Shown here: positions 29,694 through 38,922 of the stretch, piece after piece
Position numbering within the stretch: position 1 is the stretch's first letter
How the letters are laid out: every line of letters starts with the position of its first letter
Assembly (NCBI GenBank): GCA_002167555.2
Contig: NHDL02000001.1
Coordinates: 131,005 to 195,004 of the forward strand
Direction: 5' to 3'
Source: Deltaproteobacteria bacterium TMED58
Lineage (GTDB): Bacteria; Desulfobacterota_D; UBA1144
DNA: 64,000 nt
The notes under the pieces: generated by a model
Seen by the model: only the letters and a program-made list of their open reading frames with translations
What the model was told of the DNA's origin: nothing
The model's database searches: none
Program-made: the position numbers and the translations under genes

Positions 29694-32600
29694 ATGCCAA
29701 AGAGAATCGATATCCAATCTATATTAGTAATTGGTTCCGGCCCTATAGTAATTGGCCAGGCTTGTGAGTTTGATTATTCGGGTACACAGGCTTGTAAGGC
29801 ACTTAAGGAAGAAGGCTATAGAGTGATTTTGGTCAATAGTAATCCAGCGACTATAATGACGGATCCTGATTTTTCTGATAGGACCTATATTGAGCCGTTA
29901 AATGTTGAAACTTTAGAAAAAATAATATTTAAAGAGAAGCCTGATTGCGTACTCCCTACAATAGGAGGACAAACTGCTTTAAATTTAGCAATGGAATTAG
30001 ATGCTAAAGGGATTTTGACAAAATATAATGTGGAGCTGATAGGAGCAAGTATCCAATCAATTGAAAAAGCTGAAAAAAGAGAAAGTTTTAAAAAAGCTAT
30101 GGAATCGATTGGTTTACGTACCCCTAATAGTACTATAATATCCAACTATGAGTCAGGACTTAAGCAAATTAATGATATAGGATTCCCAGCAATAATAAGG
30201 CCATCATTTACTTTAGGTGGGACTGGGGGGAGTATCGCTTACAGTATTGAAGAATTTCGTACCTTATTAAAGGATGGCTTAGAAGCTAGCCCAATTTCAG
30301 AAGTACAGGTAGATGAGTCAATAATTGGATGGAAGGAGTTTGAATTAGAAGTTGTTAGGGATAGTAAAGATAATGTAGTTATTATTTGTTCGATAGAAAA
30401 TTTTGACCCTATGGGTGTCCATACAGGTGACAGCATAACCGTAGCACCTGCTCAAACTTTGACTGACAAGCAGTATCAAATTTTAAGAAATTATTCCATT
30501 GATATAATAAGAGAAATTGGAGTTGATACTGGTGGATCAAATATTCAATTTGGTATTAATCCTAAAAATGGTGATGTGGTAGTTATCGAAATGAATCCAA
30601 GAGTTTCAAGAAGCTCAGCACTTGCATCAAAAGCAACTGGTTATCCAATTGCAAAGATTGCTGCAAAGCTTGCAGTTGGGTACACATTAGATGAATTGCC
30701 AAACGATATTACAAGAGATACTCCAGCATCATTTGAGCCTACTCTAGATTACGTTGTTGTTAAAATTCCTAGGTTTACCTTTGAAAAATTCCCACAAACG
30801 AAACCCCAACTAGGAACACAAATGAAGTCCGTAGGTGAGGTTATGTCTATTGGAAGTACTTTTAAAGAGTCCTTAGGTAAAGCAATGAGATCTTTAGAAG
30901 TTGATAGCATTGGGTTCGATAAAATGGAAAAAAATAAAGATAAAATAATTGAAGTTTTGTCATCAAATAATCCAGAAAAACTTTGGTATTTGGGAGACGC
31001 TTTAAGAGTTGGCCTATCAGTTGATGAGATTTTTGATTTAACAAAGATAGATAAATGGTTTTTAAATAATATTAAAGAAATAATAGATTTAGAAAAATTA
31101 ATAGCATCATGCTCGATAAATAACATAGAGCCCGAACTAATTTTGAATGCTAAGAAATTTGGATTCTCAGATTTAATGCTGTCAACTTTATTAGATACAG
31201 AGGAAAAAATGATTAGAAATTTTCGCGAAGAAAATTCTATATCACCCTGCTTTAAGATGGTTGATACTTGTGCAGCTGAGTTTGAAGCTTATACTCCCTA
31301 TTTATATTCTACTTTTCAATCAGAAGATGAATCGGCTCCAACTAGTAAAAGAAAAGTTGCAATACTTGGGAGTGGACCAAATAGGATTGGTCAAGGAATT
31401 GAATTTGATTACTGTTGTGTGCATGCATCTTTTTCTCTTAAAGAGGAAGGATTCGAGACAATTATGATTAATTGTAATCCTGAAACTGTGAGCACAGATT
31501 ATGATACTTCAGATAAACTTTATTTTGAGCCTTTAACTGTTGAAGATACTTTATCAATATTAAAAAAAGAGAAACCAGAGGGCGTTATTGTTCATTTAGG
31601 AGGACAGACTCCGTTGAAGCTCGCTTTAGACTTGGAGAAAGAGGGAATCCAGATAATGGGTACTTCTGCTGATAGCATTGACATAGCAGAAGATCGAGAA
31701 CGCTTTAAAAATTTAATGAATGAGCTTAAGATACTACAACCTGAATCTAGAATTGCCAAATCAAAGGATGAAGCACTTCAATTATCAAAAGAGATTAGTT
31801 ATCCCATGGTCGTAAGACCTTCATACGTTTTAGGTGGAAGGTCCATGGAAGTAGTATATTCAAACTCTGATTTAGAATCATACTTAAAAGAGGAAGTTGA
31901 TATATCTAGTAATAGACCATTATTAATGGATCAGTTTCTCAAGGATGCAAAGGAAATAGATGTAGACGCTCTATGTGATCAAGAGGATGTTGTAATATGT
32001 GGAATTCTTGAGCATATAGAAGAAGCAGGAGTGCATTCTGGAGATAGTACAATGGTATTACCTCCATATTCTTTATCTGAAAAATTGTTAATTGAAATTA
32101 AAGAGAAAACAAAACAAATCGCGATAAGATTGAAGGTTAAAGGGCTTATAAATATTCAGTTTGCCATCAAAGACGAAGACTTGTATATGATAGAAGTTAA
32201 TCCAAGGGCAAGCAGAACAATACCATTTATAAGTAAGGCGATTGGTGTCCCCATTGCTAAGATTGCCGCTAAAGTAATGTCAGGAAGAAAATTAGCAGAA
32301 TTGAATTTCTTGGAAGAGATTAATATTGATCACTATTCGGTAAAAGAATCAGTTTTCCCATTTATAAAGTTCCCTGACGTAGATACAATTCTTGGACCTG
32401 AAATGAAATCAACAGGAGAAGCGATGGGAATTGATTCAGATTTATCAGCTGCTTTTGCAAAAGCACAGATTTCGTCTGGCAATAGTTTACCTAATTCAGG
32501 TAAGGCATTTGTTAGTGTGAAAGATGAGGACAAAGCAAAAATATTACCCTTATGTAAAGACTTAGTTGCTTTGGACTTCGAAATTGTTTCAACTATAGGG

Positions 32601-32903
32601 ACGCATGAATTTCTAAAATCGAATCATATTGAATCTGAAGTTGTCAAAAAAGTAAAAGAGGGTAGTGGGAATATAGTTGATTTGATAAAAAAATCTGAGA
32701 TAGATATCTTGATTAATACAACCTCAACAAAAAAAGAAATTTTGGAATCTTTTAGTATAAGAAGGACAGCTTTAATTAAACAAGTTCCATATTTTACAAC
32801 CATTGCGGGAGCTGTTGCGGCTATTAATGCCATAGATTACTTAAAAAAAGGTATAATTAGTGTTAAACCTCTTCAAGAGTTTACTAAAATAAGTAAGGTA
32901 TAA
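29694..32903 (+). CDS. carB: Carbamoyl-phosphate synthase large chain
   Basis: Forms carbamoyl phosphate from bicarbonate, glutamine-derived ammonia and 2 ATP for arginine and pyrimidines. Two homologous ATP-grasp halves are visible: the first begins with [20 protein letters not shown], the second (~residue 555) with [31 protein letters not shown] and [11 protein letters not shown] are equivalent blocks. A C-terminal MGS-like regulatory domain (~940-1069) ends the 1069 residues, which is full length. The small subunit carA is not adjacent. greA starts 6 bp downstream. Confidence 0.98.
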   Translation: MPKRIDIQSILVIGSGPIVIGQACEFDYSGTQACKALKEEGYRVILVNSNPATIMTDPDFSDRTYIEPLNVETLEKIIFKEKPDCVLPTIGGQTALNLAMELDAKGILTKYNVELIGASIQSIEKAEKRESFKKAMESIGLRTPNSTIISNYESGLKQINDIGFPAIIRPSFTLGGTGGSIAYSIEEFRTLLKDGLEASPISEVQVDESIIGWKEFELEVVRDSKDNVVIICSIENFDPMGVHTGDSITVAPAQTLTDKQYQILRNYSIDIIREIGVDTGGSNIQFGINPKNGDVVVIEMNPRVSRSSALASKATGYPIAKIAAKLAVGYTLDELPNDITRDTPASFEPTLDYVVVKIPRFTFEKFPQTKPQLGTQMKSVGEVMSIGSTFKESLGKAMRSLEVDSIGFDKMEKNKDKIIEVLSSNNPEKLWYLGDALRVGLSVDEIFDLTKIDKWFLNNIKEIIDLEKLIASCSINNIEPELILNAKKFGFSDLMLSTLLDTEEKMIRNFREENSISPCFKMVDTCAAEFEAYTPYLYSTFQSEDESAPTSKRKVAILGSGPNRIGQGIEFDYCCVHASFSLKEEGFETIMINCNPETVSTDYDTSDKLYFEPLTVEDTLSILKKEKPEGVIVHLGGQTPLKLALDLEKEGIQIMGTSADSIDIAEDRERFKNLMNELKILQPESRIAKSKDEALQLSKEISYPMVVRPSYVLGGRSMEVVYSNSDLESYLKEEVDISSNRPLLMDQFLKDAKEIDVDALCDQEDVVICGILEHIEEAGVHSGDSTMVLPPYSLSEKLLIEIKEKTKQIAIRLKVKGLINIQFAIKDEDLYMIEVNPRASRTIPFISKAIGVPIAKIAAKVMSGRKLAELNFLEEINIDHYSVKESVFPFIKFPDVDTILGPEMKSTGEAMGIDSDLSAAFAKAQISSGNSLPNSGKAFVSVKDEDKAKILPLCKDLVALDFEIVSTIGTHEFLKSNHIESEVVKKVKEGSGNIVDLIKKSEIDILINTTSTKKEILESFSIRRTALIKQVPYFTTIAGAVAAINAIDYLKKGIISVKPLQEFTKISKV

Positions 32904-32909
32904 AATTTT

Positions 32910-33380
32910 ATGGATAAAATGCCTATAACACCTAATGGTTTTCAATTTTTACAGGATGAATTGAAGCGTTTAAAAAACGAAGAGAGACCAAAAATAATTA
33001 AAATGATAGAATTTGCTAGGTCACTTGGTGATTTATCAGAAAATGCGGAATATGAAACTGCAAAAGACAGGCAAGCATTTAATGATAAAAGGATTAACGA
33101 ATTAGAAAGTAAATTATCTTCTTGTGTCGTGATTGATCCATCAAAGATAAAAGATAAAACTAAGCTACTATTTGGTTTGTCCTTCGAAATCGAAGACTTA
33201 GATACCGGTGAAAAAAAGACATACCAACTTTTAGGCCCCGAAGAATCGAATCCTGAAAAAGGTTCGATTTCAATAGAGTCCCCAATTGCTAGAGCTGTAT
33301 TAGGGAGAGAAGAAGGGGATGAATTCGTGGTAAAAACGCCCTCGGGCCCTAAGGAATATGTGTTGAACAAGATTTTCTGA
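32910..33380 (+). CDS. greA: Transcription elongation factor GreA
   Basis: Rescues backtracked RNA polymerase by inserting its coiled coil into the secondary channel. The N-terminal coiled coil (residues ~1-75) carries PITPNGFQFLQDELKRL, ERPKIIKMIEFARSLGDLSENAEYE with the tip acidic pair, and AKDRQAFNDKRINELE. The C-terminal FKBP-like domain has GPEESNPEKGSISIESPIAR and ALLG-like AVLGREEGDEF. 156 residues. The stop overlaps the lspA start (TGATG). Confidence 0.97.
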   Translation: MDKMPITPNGFQFLQDELKRLKNEERPKIIKMIEFARSLGDLSENAEYETAKDRQAFNDKRINELESKLSSCVVIDPSKIKDKTKLLFGLSFEIEDLDTGEKKTYQLLGPEESNPEKGSISIESPIARAVLGREEGDEFVVKTPSGPKEYVLNKIF

Positions 33381-33844
33381 TGAAAGATTTTTTTTTAATC
33401 TTACTTCTTTTTTTTTTAGATCAAATTAGTAAAACTTATATTGTAAATTCAATGATATTAAATAGTTCGCTTGAAATAAATTCATATTTCAATATTGTTT
33501 TTATATATAATAGGGGATTCCTGTTCGGGTACTTATCGAATCTACCAGAGTCACTCCTTTTTTATATTCATTTTATTTTATTTTTAGCCTCAATTTACAT
33601 TATCTATAAATTTTTATATGTTAAACAAAGTACTAGAATAATATCTCTTTTTTTATTTGCTGGCGCTTTAGGCAATTCGTTTGATAGATTATTTAGGAAT
33701 GGAGTTGTAGATTTTCTAGATTTTCATTATTTAGATATTCACTGGCCTGCCTTTAACCTAGCCGACTCATTCATTTTAATTAGTGTTATTATATATTTGA
33801 TTAAACACATAAGGAGTGAAAAAATTGTTCACAGGAATTGTTGA
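33380..33844 (+). CDS. lspA: Lipoprotein signal peptidase
   Basis: Aspartyl protease that removes signal peptides from prolipoproteins in the inner membrane. 154 residues with four hydrophobic segments. Conserved elements: FFLDQISKTYIV, IVFIYNRGFLFGYLS (the N-x-G-xx-FG block), GALGNSFDRLFRNGVVDFLDF with the first catalytic Asp and WPAFNLADSFI with the second. Its 3' end overlaps the chosen ribE start by 20 bp. Confidence 0.96.
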   Translation: MKDFFLILLLFFLDQISKTYIVNSMILNSSLEINSYFNIVFIYNRGFLFGYLSNLPESLLFYIHFILFLASIYIIYKFLYVKQSTRIISLFLFAGALGNSFDRLFRNGVVDFLDFHYLDIHWPAFNLADSFILISVIIYLIKHIRSEKIVHRNC

Positions 33845-34418
33845 GGACGTTGGTAAAATTGAGAAAAAAATTTTACAGAAAACTGGCGAATATTTAATCA
33901 GAATTAAATGTAATATGCTAAACCCAAAGAATTTTAAATTAGGCGAATCAATTGCTGTAAATGGAGTTTGTCTAACAGTAACAAAAAGTGGTAAGACTTA
34001 TTTTGAGACTCTGGCATCATTAGAGACTCTTTCAAAGACTAATTTGGGAAATAAATCAGTTAATGATTATGTAAATCTTGAAAGAGCTATGAAAGCAAAT
34101 GGACGCTTTGGTGGCCATATTGTAAGTGGTCATGTTGATACGCTAGGCAAAGTTACAAATGTGAAAAAAGCTGGAAAATCAGTTGAATATTGGTTTCGTA
34201 TAAATAAGAAATTAACTAAATATATTATTGAGAAGGGATCTATAACAATAGATGGAATAAGCCTGACGATTAATATAGTAAGATTGAATATCTTTTCAGT
34301 AAATATAATTCCTCACACTTCTCAAAACACAATTTCAAATTCATGGTTAAATAAATCAGAGGTTAATCTAGAATTTGATATGATTGCAAAATATATAGAG
34401 AAGATGGTGAAAAAATGA
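33825..34418 (+). CDS. ribE: Riboflavin synthase alpha subunit
   Basis: Dismutates two 6,7-dimethyl-8-ribityllumazines to riboflavin and a pyrimidinedione. Two tandem lumazine-binding barrels: the first starts FTGIVEDVGKIEK, with GESIAVNGVCLTV and TLASLETLSKTNLG; the second contains GGHIVSGHVDTLGKV, KGSITIDGISLTIN and VNIIPHTSQNT. I choose TTG 33825 as start. AAGGAG lies 8 nt upstream, and it gives the invariant M-F-T-G-I beginning, whereas GTG 33816 would overlap that site. 197 residues. Confidence 0.95.
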   Translation: MFTGIVEDVGKIEKKILQKTGEYLIRIKCNMLNPKNFKLGESIAVNGVCLTVTKSGKTYFETLASLETLSKTNLGNKSVNDYVNLERAMKANGRFGGHIVSGHVDTLGKVTNVKKAGKSVEYWFRINKKLTKYIIEKGSITIDGISLTINIVRLNIFSVNIIPHTSQNTISNSWLNKSEVNLEFDMIAKYIEKMVKK

Positions 34419-34921
34419 AAAGCATATTTCTAGTGGGCTTTATGGGTGCAGGGAAAACTACTGTTGGTTCTATTTTATCAGAAAAAATGAAATTTGATTT
34501 TTGTGATACCGATCAAATGATTGTCGAAGAGGAGTCAAGGGAAATAGTAAATATATTTAAGACGGATGGTGAAGAATATTTTAGAGATTTAGAATCAAAA
34601 AAATTGTATGAAGTACAAAATCGCGAGAATACTATTTTTTCTACTGGCGGGGGAATAATTTTGCGTGAAGAAAATCGAGAAATTCTTAATAAAAATTTTA
34701 GTGTATACCTTAAAGCGTCTTATGAAGAAATATTCTCTAGAATAAAAAAAGATACAACCCGACCTTTACTAAATAATGAGGATCCATATAATACAGGCCT
34801 TAAGATTTTTGAATCGAGAAAAGAATTATATGATTCATTTTTATTATTTGTAGAGACAGATTTTATTTCTCCTGAATTGGTTGCAGACAAGATTTATAAC
34901 TTGTATAGAAATAAAACATGA
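34415..34921 (+). CDS. aroK: Shikimate kinase
   Basis: Phosphorylates shikimate with ATP. Walker A is FMGAGKTTVGSIL (residues ~9-21), followed by the DTDQMIVEEE Asp motif, the LESKKLYEV substrate region, STGGGIILREENRE (shikimate-binding GGG) and DTTRPLL (lid). The 168-residue length is standard. It overlaps ribE and queG by 4 bp at each end (ATGA), so it is embedded in a tight operon. Confidence 0.95.
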   Translation: MKSIFLVGFMGAGKTTVGSILSEKMKFDFCDTDQMIVEEESREIVNIFKTDGEEYFRDLESKKLYEVQNRENTIFSTGGGIILREENREILNKNFSVYLKASYEEIFSRIKKDTTRPLLNNEDPYNTGLKIFESRKELYDSFLLFVETDFISPELVADKIYNLYRNKT

Positions 34922-35976
34922 AGAAAGAATTAGACCTAACAAACCAGATTAAGAATATAATTTTATCTAATGGTTTTGATTCAGTAGGAGTTTCTGAGGC
35001 TCATAAATTAGATGATGAATTCTTTCTCGCAAATTGGATTCAGAAGGATTTTCATGGAAGCATGAAATATATGGAAGATGTCGAAAAGAGGTCTGATGTA
35101 AGGAAAATTGATTCAAATTTTAAATCAGTGATTAGCTGCACCCTAAACTACAATACTTTAGATAAAGAAAAAAGCTCCATGTTGGCAGAAAAAAAAGGAA
35201 AAGGTTGGATTTCAAGATATGCGATAGGCGATGATTATCATAAAATAATTGAAAAGAAACTAAAAAAAATAGGATTTCTTATAAAAAAACTATATTCAGA
35301 AACAGTTAACGTTAGAGCATATGTTGATACTGGTCCTTTACTTGAAAGAGCATATGCGTCACGGTCTGGATTGGGTTGGATAGGAAAGAATTCTTGTTTG
35401 ATCAATAGAGGTCAGGGTTCATGGATTTTTCTTTCTAACATTCTACTAGACCAGAAGCTAAAGTTTGATGATGTAACTACTAAAGATTTTTGTGGGACAT
35501 GTACTTTGTGTATTGATTCATGTCCTACTAATGCGATAGTCGATAATAAAATTATTGATTCCAGAAAGTGTATTTCCTATTTAACAATTGAAAACAGAAA
35601 TTACATTGAAGATGCTTTGGCTAGTAAGATTAAGAATAATATATATGGTTGTGATATTTGCCAGGAAGTTTGCCCGTGGAATAGAAAATCAATAATTGAT
35701 TTAGAAAATGGCATTAATCCTAAAAATTTATTGATTGAACCTGACATAATTAATCTGATTTCCATAGTTGAGGAAGATTGGGAAACTCTTAAAATAAAAA
35801 GCCCTTTGAAGAGGGTTAAGAAAGATGGATTAATAAGAAATATTTTGATAGTTATGGGCAATTCTTTAAATAAAAAATATTTATCTATTTTACAGAAGTA
35901 TTTAGAAAGTAAGAATCTGATTCATTCAATGACAGCTAGAGATTCAATTAAAAGAATTAAGAGTCATATATCTTGA
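34918..35976 (+). CDS. queG: Epoxyqueuosine reductase
   Basis: A cobalamin and Fe-S dependent enzyme that reduces epoxyqueuosine to queuosine in tRNA. Seen: SNGFDSVGVSEAH at the start, VRAYVDTGPLLERAYA, GLGWIGKNSCLINRGQGSW, and two [4Fe-4S] motifs, CGTCTLCIDSCPTNAI and CDICQEVCPWNRKS. 352 residues, slightly short for the family. Together with queA at the window start, it indicates queuosine is made. The stop codon is embedded in a TTGACA hexamer that may serve the next gene. Confidence 0.94.
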   Translation: MKKELDLTNQIKNIILSNGFDSVGVSEAHKLDDEFFLANWIQKDFHGSMKYMEDVEKRSDVRKIDSNFKSVISCTLNYNTLDKEKSSMLAEKKGKGWISRYAIGDDYHKIIEKKLKKIGFLIKKLYSETVNVRAYVDTGPLLERAYASRSGLGWIGKNSCLINRGQGSWIFLSNILLDQKLKFDDVTTKDFCGTCTLCIDSCPTNAIVDNKIIDSRKCISYLTIENRNYIEDALASKIKNNIYGCDICQEVCPWNRKSIIDLENGINPKNLLIEPDIINLISIVEEDWETLKIKSPLKRVKKDGLIRNILIVMGNSLNKKYLSILQKYLESKNLIHSMTARDSIKRIKSHIS

Positions 35977-36001
35977 CACCATTATCTAATATGTTTAGTT
36001 T
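35973..36001 (+). promoter_or_regulatory. Promoter candidate for the tpx group
   Basis: A perfect TTGACA (35973-35978), overlapping the queG stop, is followed 17 nt later by TAGTTT, a weak -10 (3 of 6). A TTTAAT alternative has 20-nt spacing. The good -35 and the strong ribosome site of the following gene suggest independent transcription of tpx. Confidence 0.35.
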
Positions 36002-36024
36002 AATAGTGTTAATTGGAGGTTAAT

Positions 36025-36543
36025 ATGAGTAATGAAAGAGAGGCAGCAGTAACTTTAAAAGGTAACCCAATAACCTTGGTTGGGCCAGAGCTTAAGGTCG
36101 GTGATAAGGCTCCTGATTTTGTTTGTGATCAAGGACTTGCTCCTACAATATCTTTATCTGATATGGTTGGCAAAGTTAAAATATTCAATGTTTTACTTTC
36201 AATTTCTACACCTGTATGCCAGGCGCAGACTAGAAAGTTCAACGAGGAATTATCTACAATTGGTGGCGATTTAGAAGCATATATTGTTAGCTCGGATTTG
36301 CCAATGTCACATAAAACCTGGTGTGGTGCTGAGGGCATAGAGCTGATAAAAGGTATTGCTGATTATAAAGATAATGTATTTGGTTCAACTTATGGTGTCT
36401 TAATGAAGGATCATAAATTACTATGCAGAGCTGTTTTTGTAATTGATAAAGAAAATATAATAAGGCATGTAGAATACGTTAGTGAGATTTCTCAGGAACC
36501 AGATTATGATAAAGCTTTATCTGTAATCAAGGGTTTGGTATAA
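36025..36543 (+). CDS. tpx: Atypical 2-Cys thiol peroxidase (Tpx)
   Basis: Reduces H2O2 and lipid hydroperoxides with thioredoxin. Seen: an N-terminal TLKGNPITLVG and LKVGDKAPDF, the peroxidatic Cys in SISTPVCQAQTRKFNEE, the resolving Cys in SSDLPMSHKTWCGAEGIE (about 35 residues later, as in Tpx), and the C-terminal EPDYDKALSVIKGL. I take ATG 36025, preceded by GGAGG at 7-nt spacing, giving 172 residues. The frame opening at TTG 36013 would overlap that site. Confidence 0.95.
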   Translation: MSNEREAAVTLKGNPITLVGPELKVGDKAPDFVCDQGLAPTISLSDMVGKVKIFNVLLSISTPVCQAQTRKFNEELSTIGGDLEAYIVSSDLPMSHKTWCGAEGIELIKGIADYKDNVFGSTYGVLMKDHKLLCRAVFVIDKENIIRHVEYVSEISQEPDYDKALSVIKGLV

Positions 36544-36548
36544 AATTT

Positions 36549-36851
36549 ATGTCTGTTACAAAGGAAAATGTTTTAGAAGTTCTATCAGATGTCTATGACC
36601 CTGAGATTCCTATTGATATAGTAAACCTGGGTCTAGTTTATGACGTCGAAGTCGAAGGAACAGTCGTAAATTTAAAAATGACTATGACTTCACCCGGTTG
36701 TCCTTCGGCAAGAGAAATTGTTTTAGAATCTCAGACTCTTGTTAGCGAGATGGATGGGGTAACGGAAGCAAATGTCGAAATTGTCTGGGATCCCCCTTGG
36801 ACGCCAGAAAAAATGAGTGATGAAGCTCGTGTTAGTATGGGTATGGATTAA
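36549..36851 (+). CDS. MIP18/DUF59-family metal-sulfur cluster assembly protein (SufT/PaaD-like)
   Basis: A 100-residue member of the MIP18 family linked to Fe-S cluster maturation. Conserved VYDPEIPIDIVNLGLVYDV, VNLKMTMTSPGCPSAREI with the reactive Cys, and the C-terminal VEIVWDPPWTPEKMSDEARVSMG are clear. It probably aids maturation of Fe-S proteins, of which this window encodes many (ActB, QueG, ThiC, GltB, CysI). It sits between two peroxiredoxin genes, 5 bp from tpx and 2 bp from bcp. Confidence 0.9.
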   Translation: MSVTKENVLEVLSDVYDPEIPIDIVNLGLVYDVEVEGTVVNLKMTMTSPGCPSAREIVLESQTLVSEMDGVTEANVEIVWDPPWTPEKMSDEARVSMGMD

Positions 36852-36853
36852 TT

Positions 36854-37303
36854 ATGAAGTCTTTAAATATTGGGAATAAAGCTCCTAAGTTTAGTTATAA
36901 AAATAGTGATGGAAATAAAGACTCATTGGACAATTATCTGGGATCTAAAGTTCTACTTTGTTTCTACCCTAAAGATAATACTCCTGGTTGTACTTCTGAG
37001 GCTTGTTCCTTGAGTGAATCAATTGTTAAGTTTGATGAGCAAAAAGTAAAAGTTTTTGGAATAAGCAAGGATAATGAAGTGTCACATCAAAAGTTTGTTA
37101 GTAAATATAATTTAAAAATAACTCTGATACCTGATCCTGAATTAAAAATCATTACAAAATATGGAGTTTTAAACGATAAAGGTTCTGCAAAGCGAACAAC
37201 TTTTCTAATAGATGAAGACGGAAAAATAATTAATATATGGTTTAAGGTAAATACGAAAGCTCACGCTGAGGAAGTACTCCAATTTATTGATGAGAATTCA
37301 TGA
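36854..37303 (+). CDS. bcp: Thioredoxin-dependent peroxiredoxin, Bcp/PrxQ family
   Basis: Detoxifies hydroperoxides. Seen: NIGNKAPKFSYKNSDGN, LLCFYPKDNTPGCTSEACSL with the peroxidatic Cys and the resolving Cys five residues later (PrxQ type), VFGISKDNEVSHQKF, LIPDPELKIITKYGV and RTTFLIDEDGKI. 149 residues. It overlaps bioD by 4 bp. With tpx it gives two different thiol peroxidases in one operon. Confidence 0.95.
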   Translation: MKSLNIGNKAPKFSYKNSDGNKDSLDNYLGSKVLLCFYPKDNTPGCTSEACSLSESIVKFDEQKVKVFGISKDNEVSHQKFVSKYNLKITLIPDPELKIITKYGVLNDKGSAKRTTFLIDEDGKIINIWFKVNTKAHAEEVLQFIDENS

Positions 37304-38043
37304 TTTTCTTTGTCTCAGGTAACGATACAAATATTGGAAAGACTTTTGTCTCTTCATTGTTAATTAAGCTTCTTAAAAGTAAATATGAGAAAGTTGCTTA
37401 TATAAAGCCTATAGAAAGCGGGATTAAAAATTTAAAAAACTCCGATTTATCTAAAGTAAGGAATCTTTATAATCTAGGAGAAGAGGTAGATTTTTATCAA
37501 TTTAGCATTTTTAATGAGCCCGTAGCACCTTTAACTGCTTCAATAATTGAAAAGAAAAAAATTAATTACCAATCTATAGTTAAAAAAATTAAAAAATTAG
37601 AGAGTGAATATGACATCATGCTAATAGAAGGGGCAGGTGGACTTAGAGTCCCATTGACAATGGATAAGGAAATAGTTGATTTAATAAAATCAATAAAGGC
37701 AAGAGTATTGTTGGTTATTAGCCCTAATTTAGGGACTTTAAATCACACATATATGTCAATTGAAACTTTAAAATCCAGAAAAATTAAATTTGAAGGCATA
37801 ATCATAAATTCCTATCCAAAAAATCCAAATATTTCTAATCTTCATAATCCTATTTTAATTAATAAGAAAAAAATCAACATTCTTGGTGTTGTCCCTAAAA
37901 TCTCAAAAAGTAATCAAAAAAATAAAAATTTTAGGTTAAAAAGTTTTTTTCATCCTCTTTTAGGTGGCCAATTTAGTCAACGAGAATTTATAAAAAAATG
38001 TCAAGATAAATTCAACATACTGTTAAAGAAATACGCCAATTGA
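37300..38043 (+). CDS. bioD: Dethiobiotin synthetase
   Basis: Closes the ureido ring of dethiobiotin from 7,8-diaminopelargonate, CO2 and ATP. P-loop is VSGNDTNIGKTFVSSLL (residues ~5-21), then YIKPIESGI, APLTAS, and IEGAGGLRVPLTMDKEIVDL with the second conserved block. The C-terminal extension to 247 residues is slightly longer and Lys/Asn rich. No other bio genes are adjacent. The -35 box of the act operon overlaps its stop codon. Confidence 0.9.
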   Translation: MIFFVSGNDTNIGKTFVSSLLIKLLKSKYEKVAYIKPIESGIKNLKNSDLSKVRNLYNLGEEVDFYQFSIFNEPVAPLTASIIEKKKINYQSIVKKIKKLESEYDIMLIEGAGGLRVPLTMDKEIVDLIKSIKARVLLVISPNLGTLNHTYMSIETLKSRKIKFEGIIINSYPKNPNISNLHNPILINKKKINILGVVPKISKSNQKNKNFRLKSFFHPLLGGQFSQREFIKKCQDKFNILLKKYAN

Positions 38044-38067
38044 CAGTAATTATGACTATGATATCAT
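38040..38067 (+). promoter_or_regulatory. Promoter of the alternative complex III operon
   Basis: TTGACA (38040-38045, consensus) is followed by a 16-nt spacer and TATCAT (38062-38067, 5 of 6). Predicted start is near 38074, about 40 nt before actA. The -35 overlaps the bioD stop codon. Predicted by eye only. Confidence 0.6.
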
Positions 38068-38112
38068 TTTTACCAGTCCCCATACTCAAGTTGCAAAAGA
38101 GGAATTATAAAG

Positions 38113-38901
38113 TTGTCGAAGAAGCTCACAATAGTAACGATATTAGCCTTATTGGCAACAGTTTTAATTTCTTATTTTGCTTTTTTTAAAGACTACGAAC
38201 CTCATCAGCCAATCGCATTTAGTCACAAAATACACTCGGGTGTAAATGAGATTCCATGTACTTATTGTCATGCTTATGTAGGGAAGTCATCTCAGCCCGG
38301 CATACCTTCAGTCATGGAGTGTATGGGCTGTCATAAATATGTTAATGCAAAATATGACCCTAAGGACCCAAAAAGGATTTATGAATATAATGGTGAGCTG
38401 ATTGATCCTACAAACTACTTGTATGATGGAAGAAAGAGAATTAATTTCGAAAATGAGATAAAAAAACTTACGGGTTATTGGGAAAGAAAGGAATCCATTG
38501 TGTGGGTTAATTATCATTACGTACCAGAGCATGCCAAATTTCCTCACAAGCCACATATAAGATATGGATTAGAATGTAAAACTTGTCATGGAGATGTTGA
38601 AAATATTGACCAGCCTAGACCAATTACAACAATGCAGATGGGTTGGTGTATAAGTTGTCACGAAGAGAAATTACAGAAGAAATTTGATGATTTTGAAAAA
38701 ATCCATCCTAATATATCTAAATTAAGTGAACATGAGAAGCGAAATATGTCTCACACAGGTAGAATTCAATCTAGAAAATTATATAAAGATTTCGATAGAA
38801 AATTAGGAGATGAACATAAACTTAATAAAGGAAAAGAGAAGTTAATCAATATCAATAAGGAGGTTGCTTGGTTGAAAGACTGTTCAACTTGTCATTATTA
38901 A
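38113..38901 (+). CDS. actA: Alternative complex III subunit ActA, pentaheme c-type cytochrome
   Basis: Membrane-anchored pentaheme cytochrome of the quinol-oxidising alternative complex III. One N-terminal transmembrane segment (residues ~6-24) precedes five CxxCH heme motifs: CTYCH 49-53, CMGCH 70-74, CKTCH 155-159, CISCH 179-183 and CSTCH 257-261. Surplus histidines (HQPIAFSHKIHSG, KFPHKPHIRYG) are the axial ligands expected of the family. The start is TTG 38113 with AGAGGA upstream, and no ATG fits before the membrane anchor. 262 residues. First gene of act, 21 bp before actB. Confidence 0.94.
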   Translation: MSKKLTIVTILALLATVLISYFAFFKDYEPHQPIAFSHKIHSGVNEIPCTYCHAYVGKSSQPGIPSVMECMGCHKYVNAKYDPKDPKRIYEYNGELIDPTNYLYDGRKRINFENEIKKLTGYWERKESIVWVNYHYVPEHAKFPHKPHIRYGLECKTCHGDVENIDQPRPITTMQMGWCISCHEEKLQKKFDDFEKIHPNISKLSEHEKRNMSHTGRIQSRKLYKDFDRKLGDEHKLNKGKEKLININKEVAWLKDCSTCHY

Positions 38902-38922
38902 CCAGGTAACATTTAGTAAATT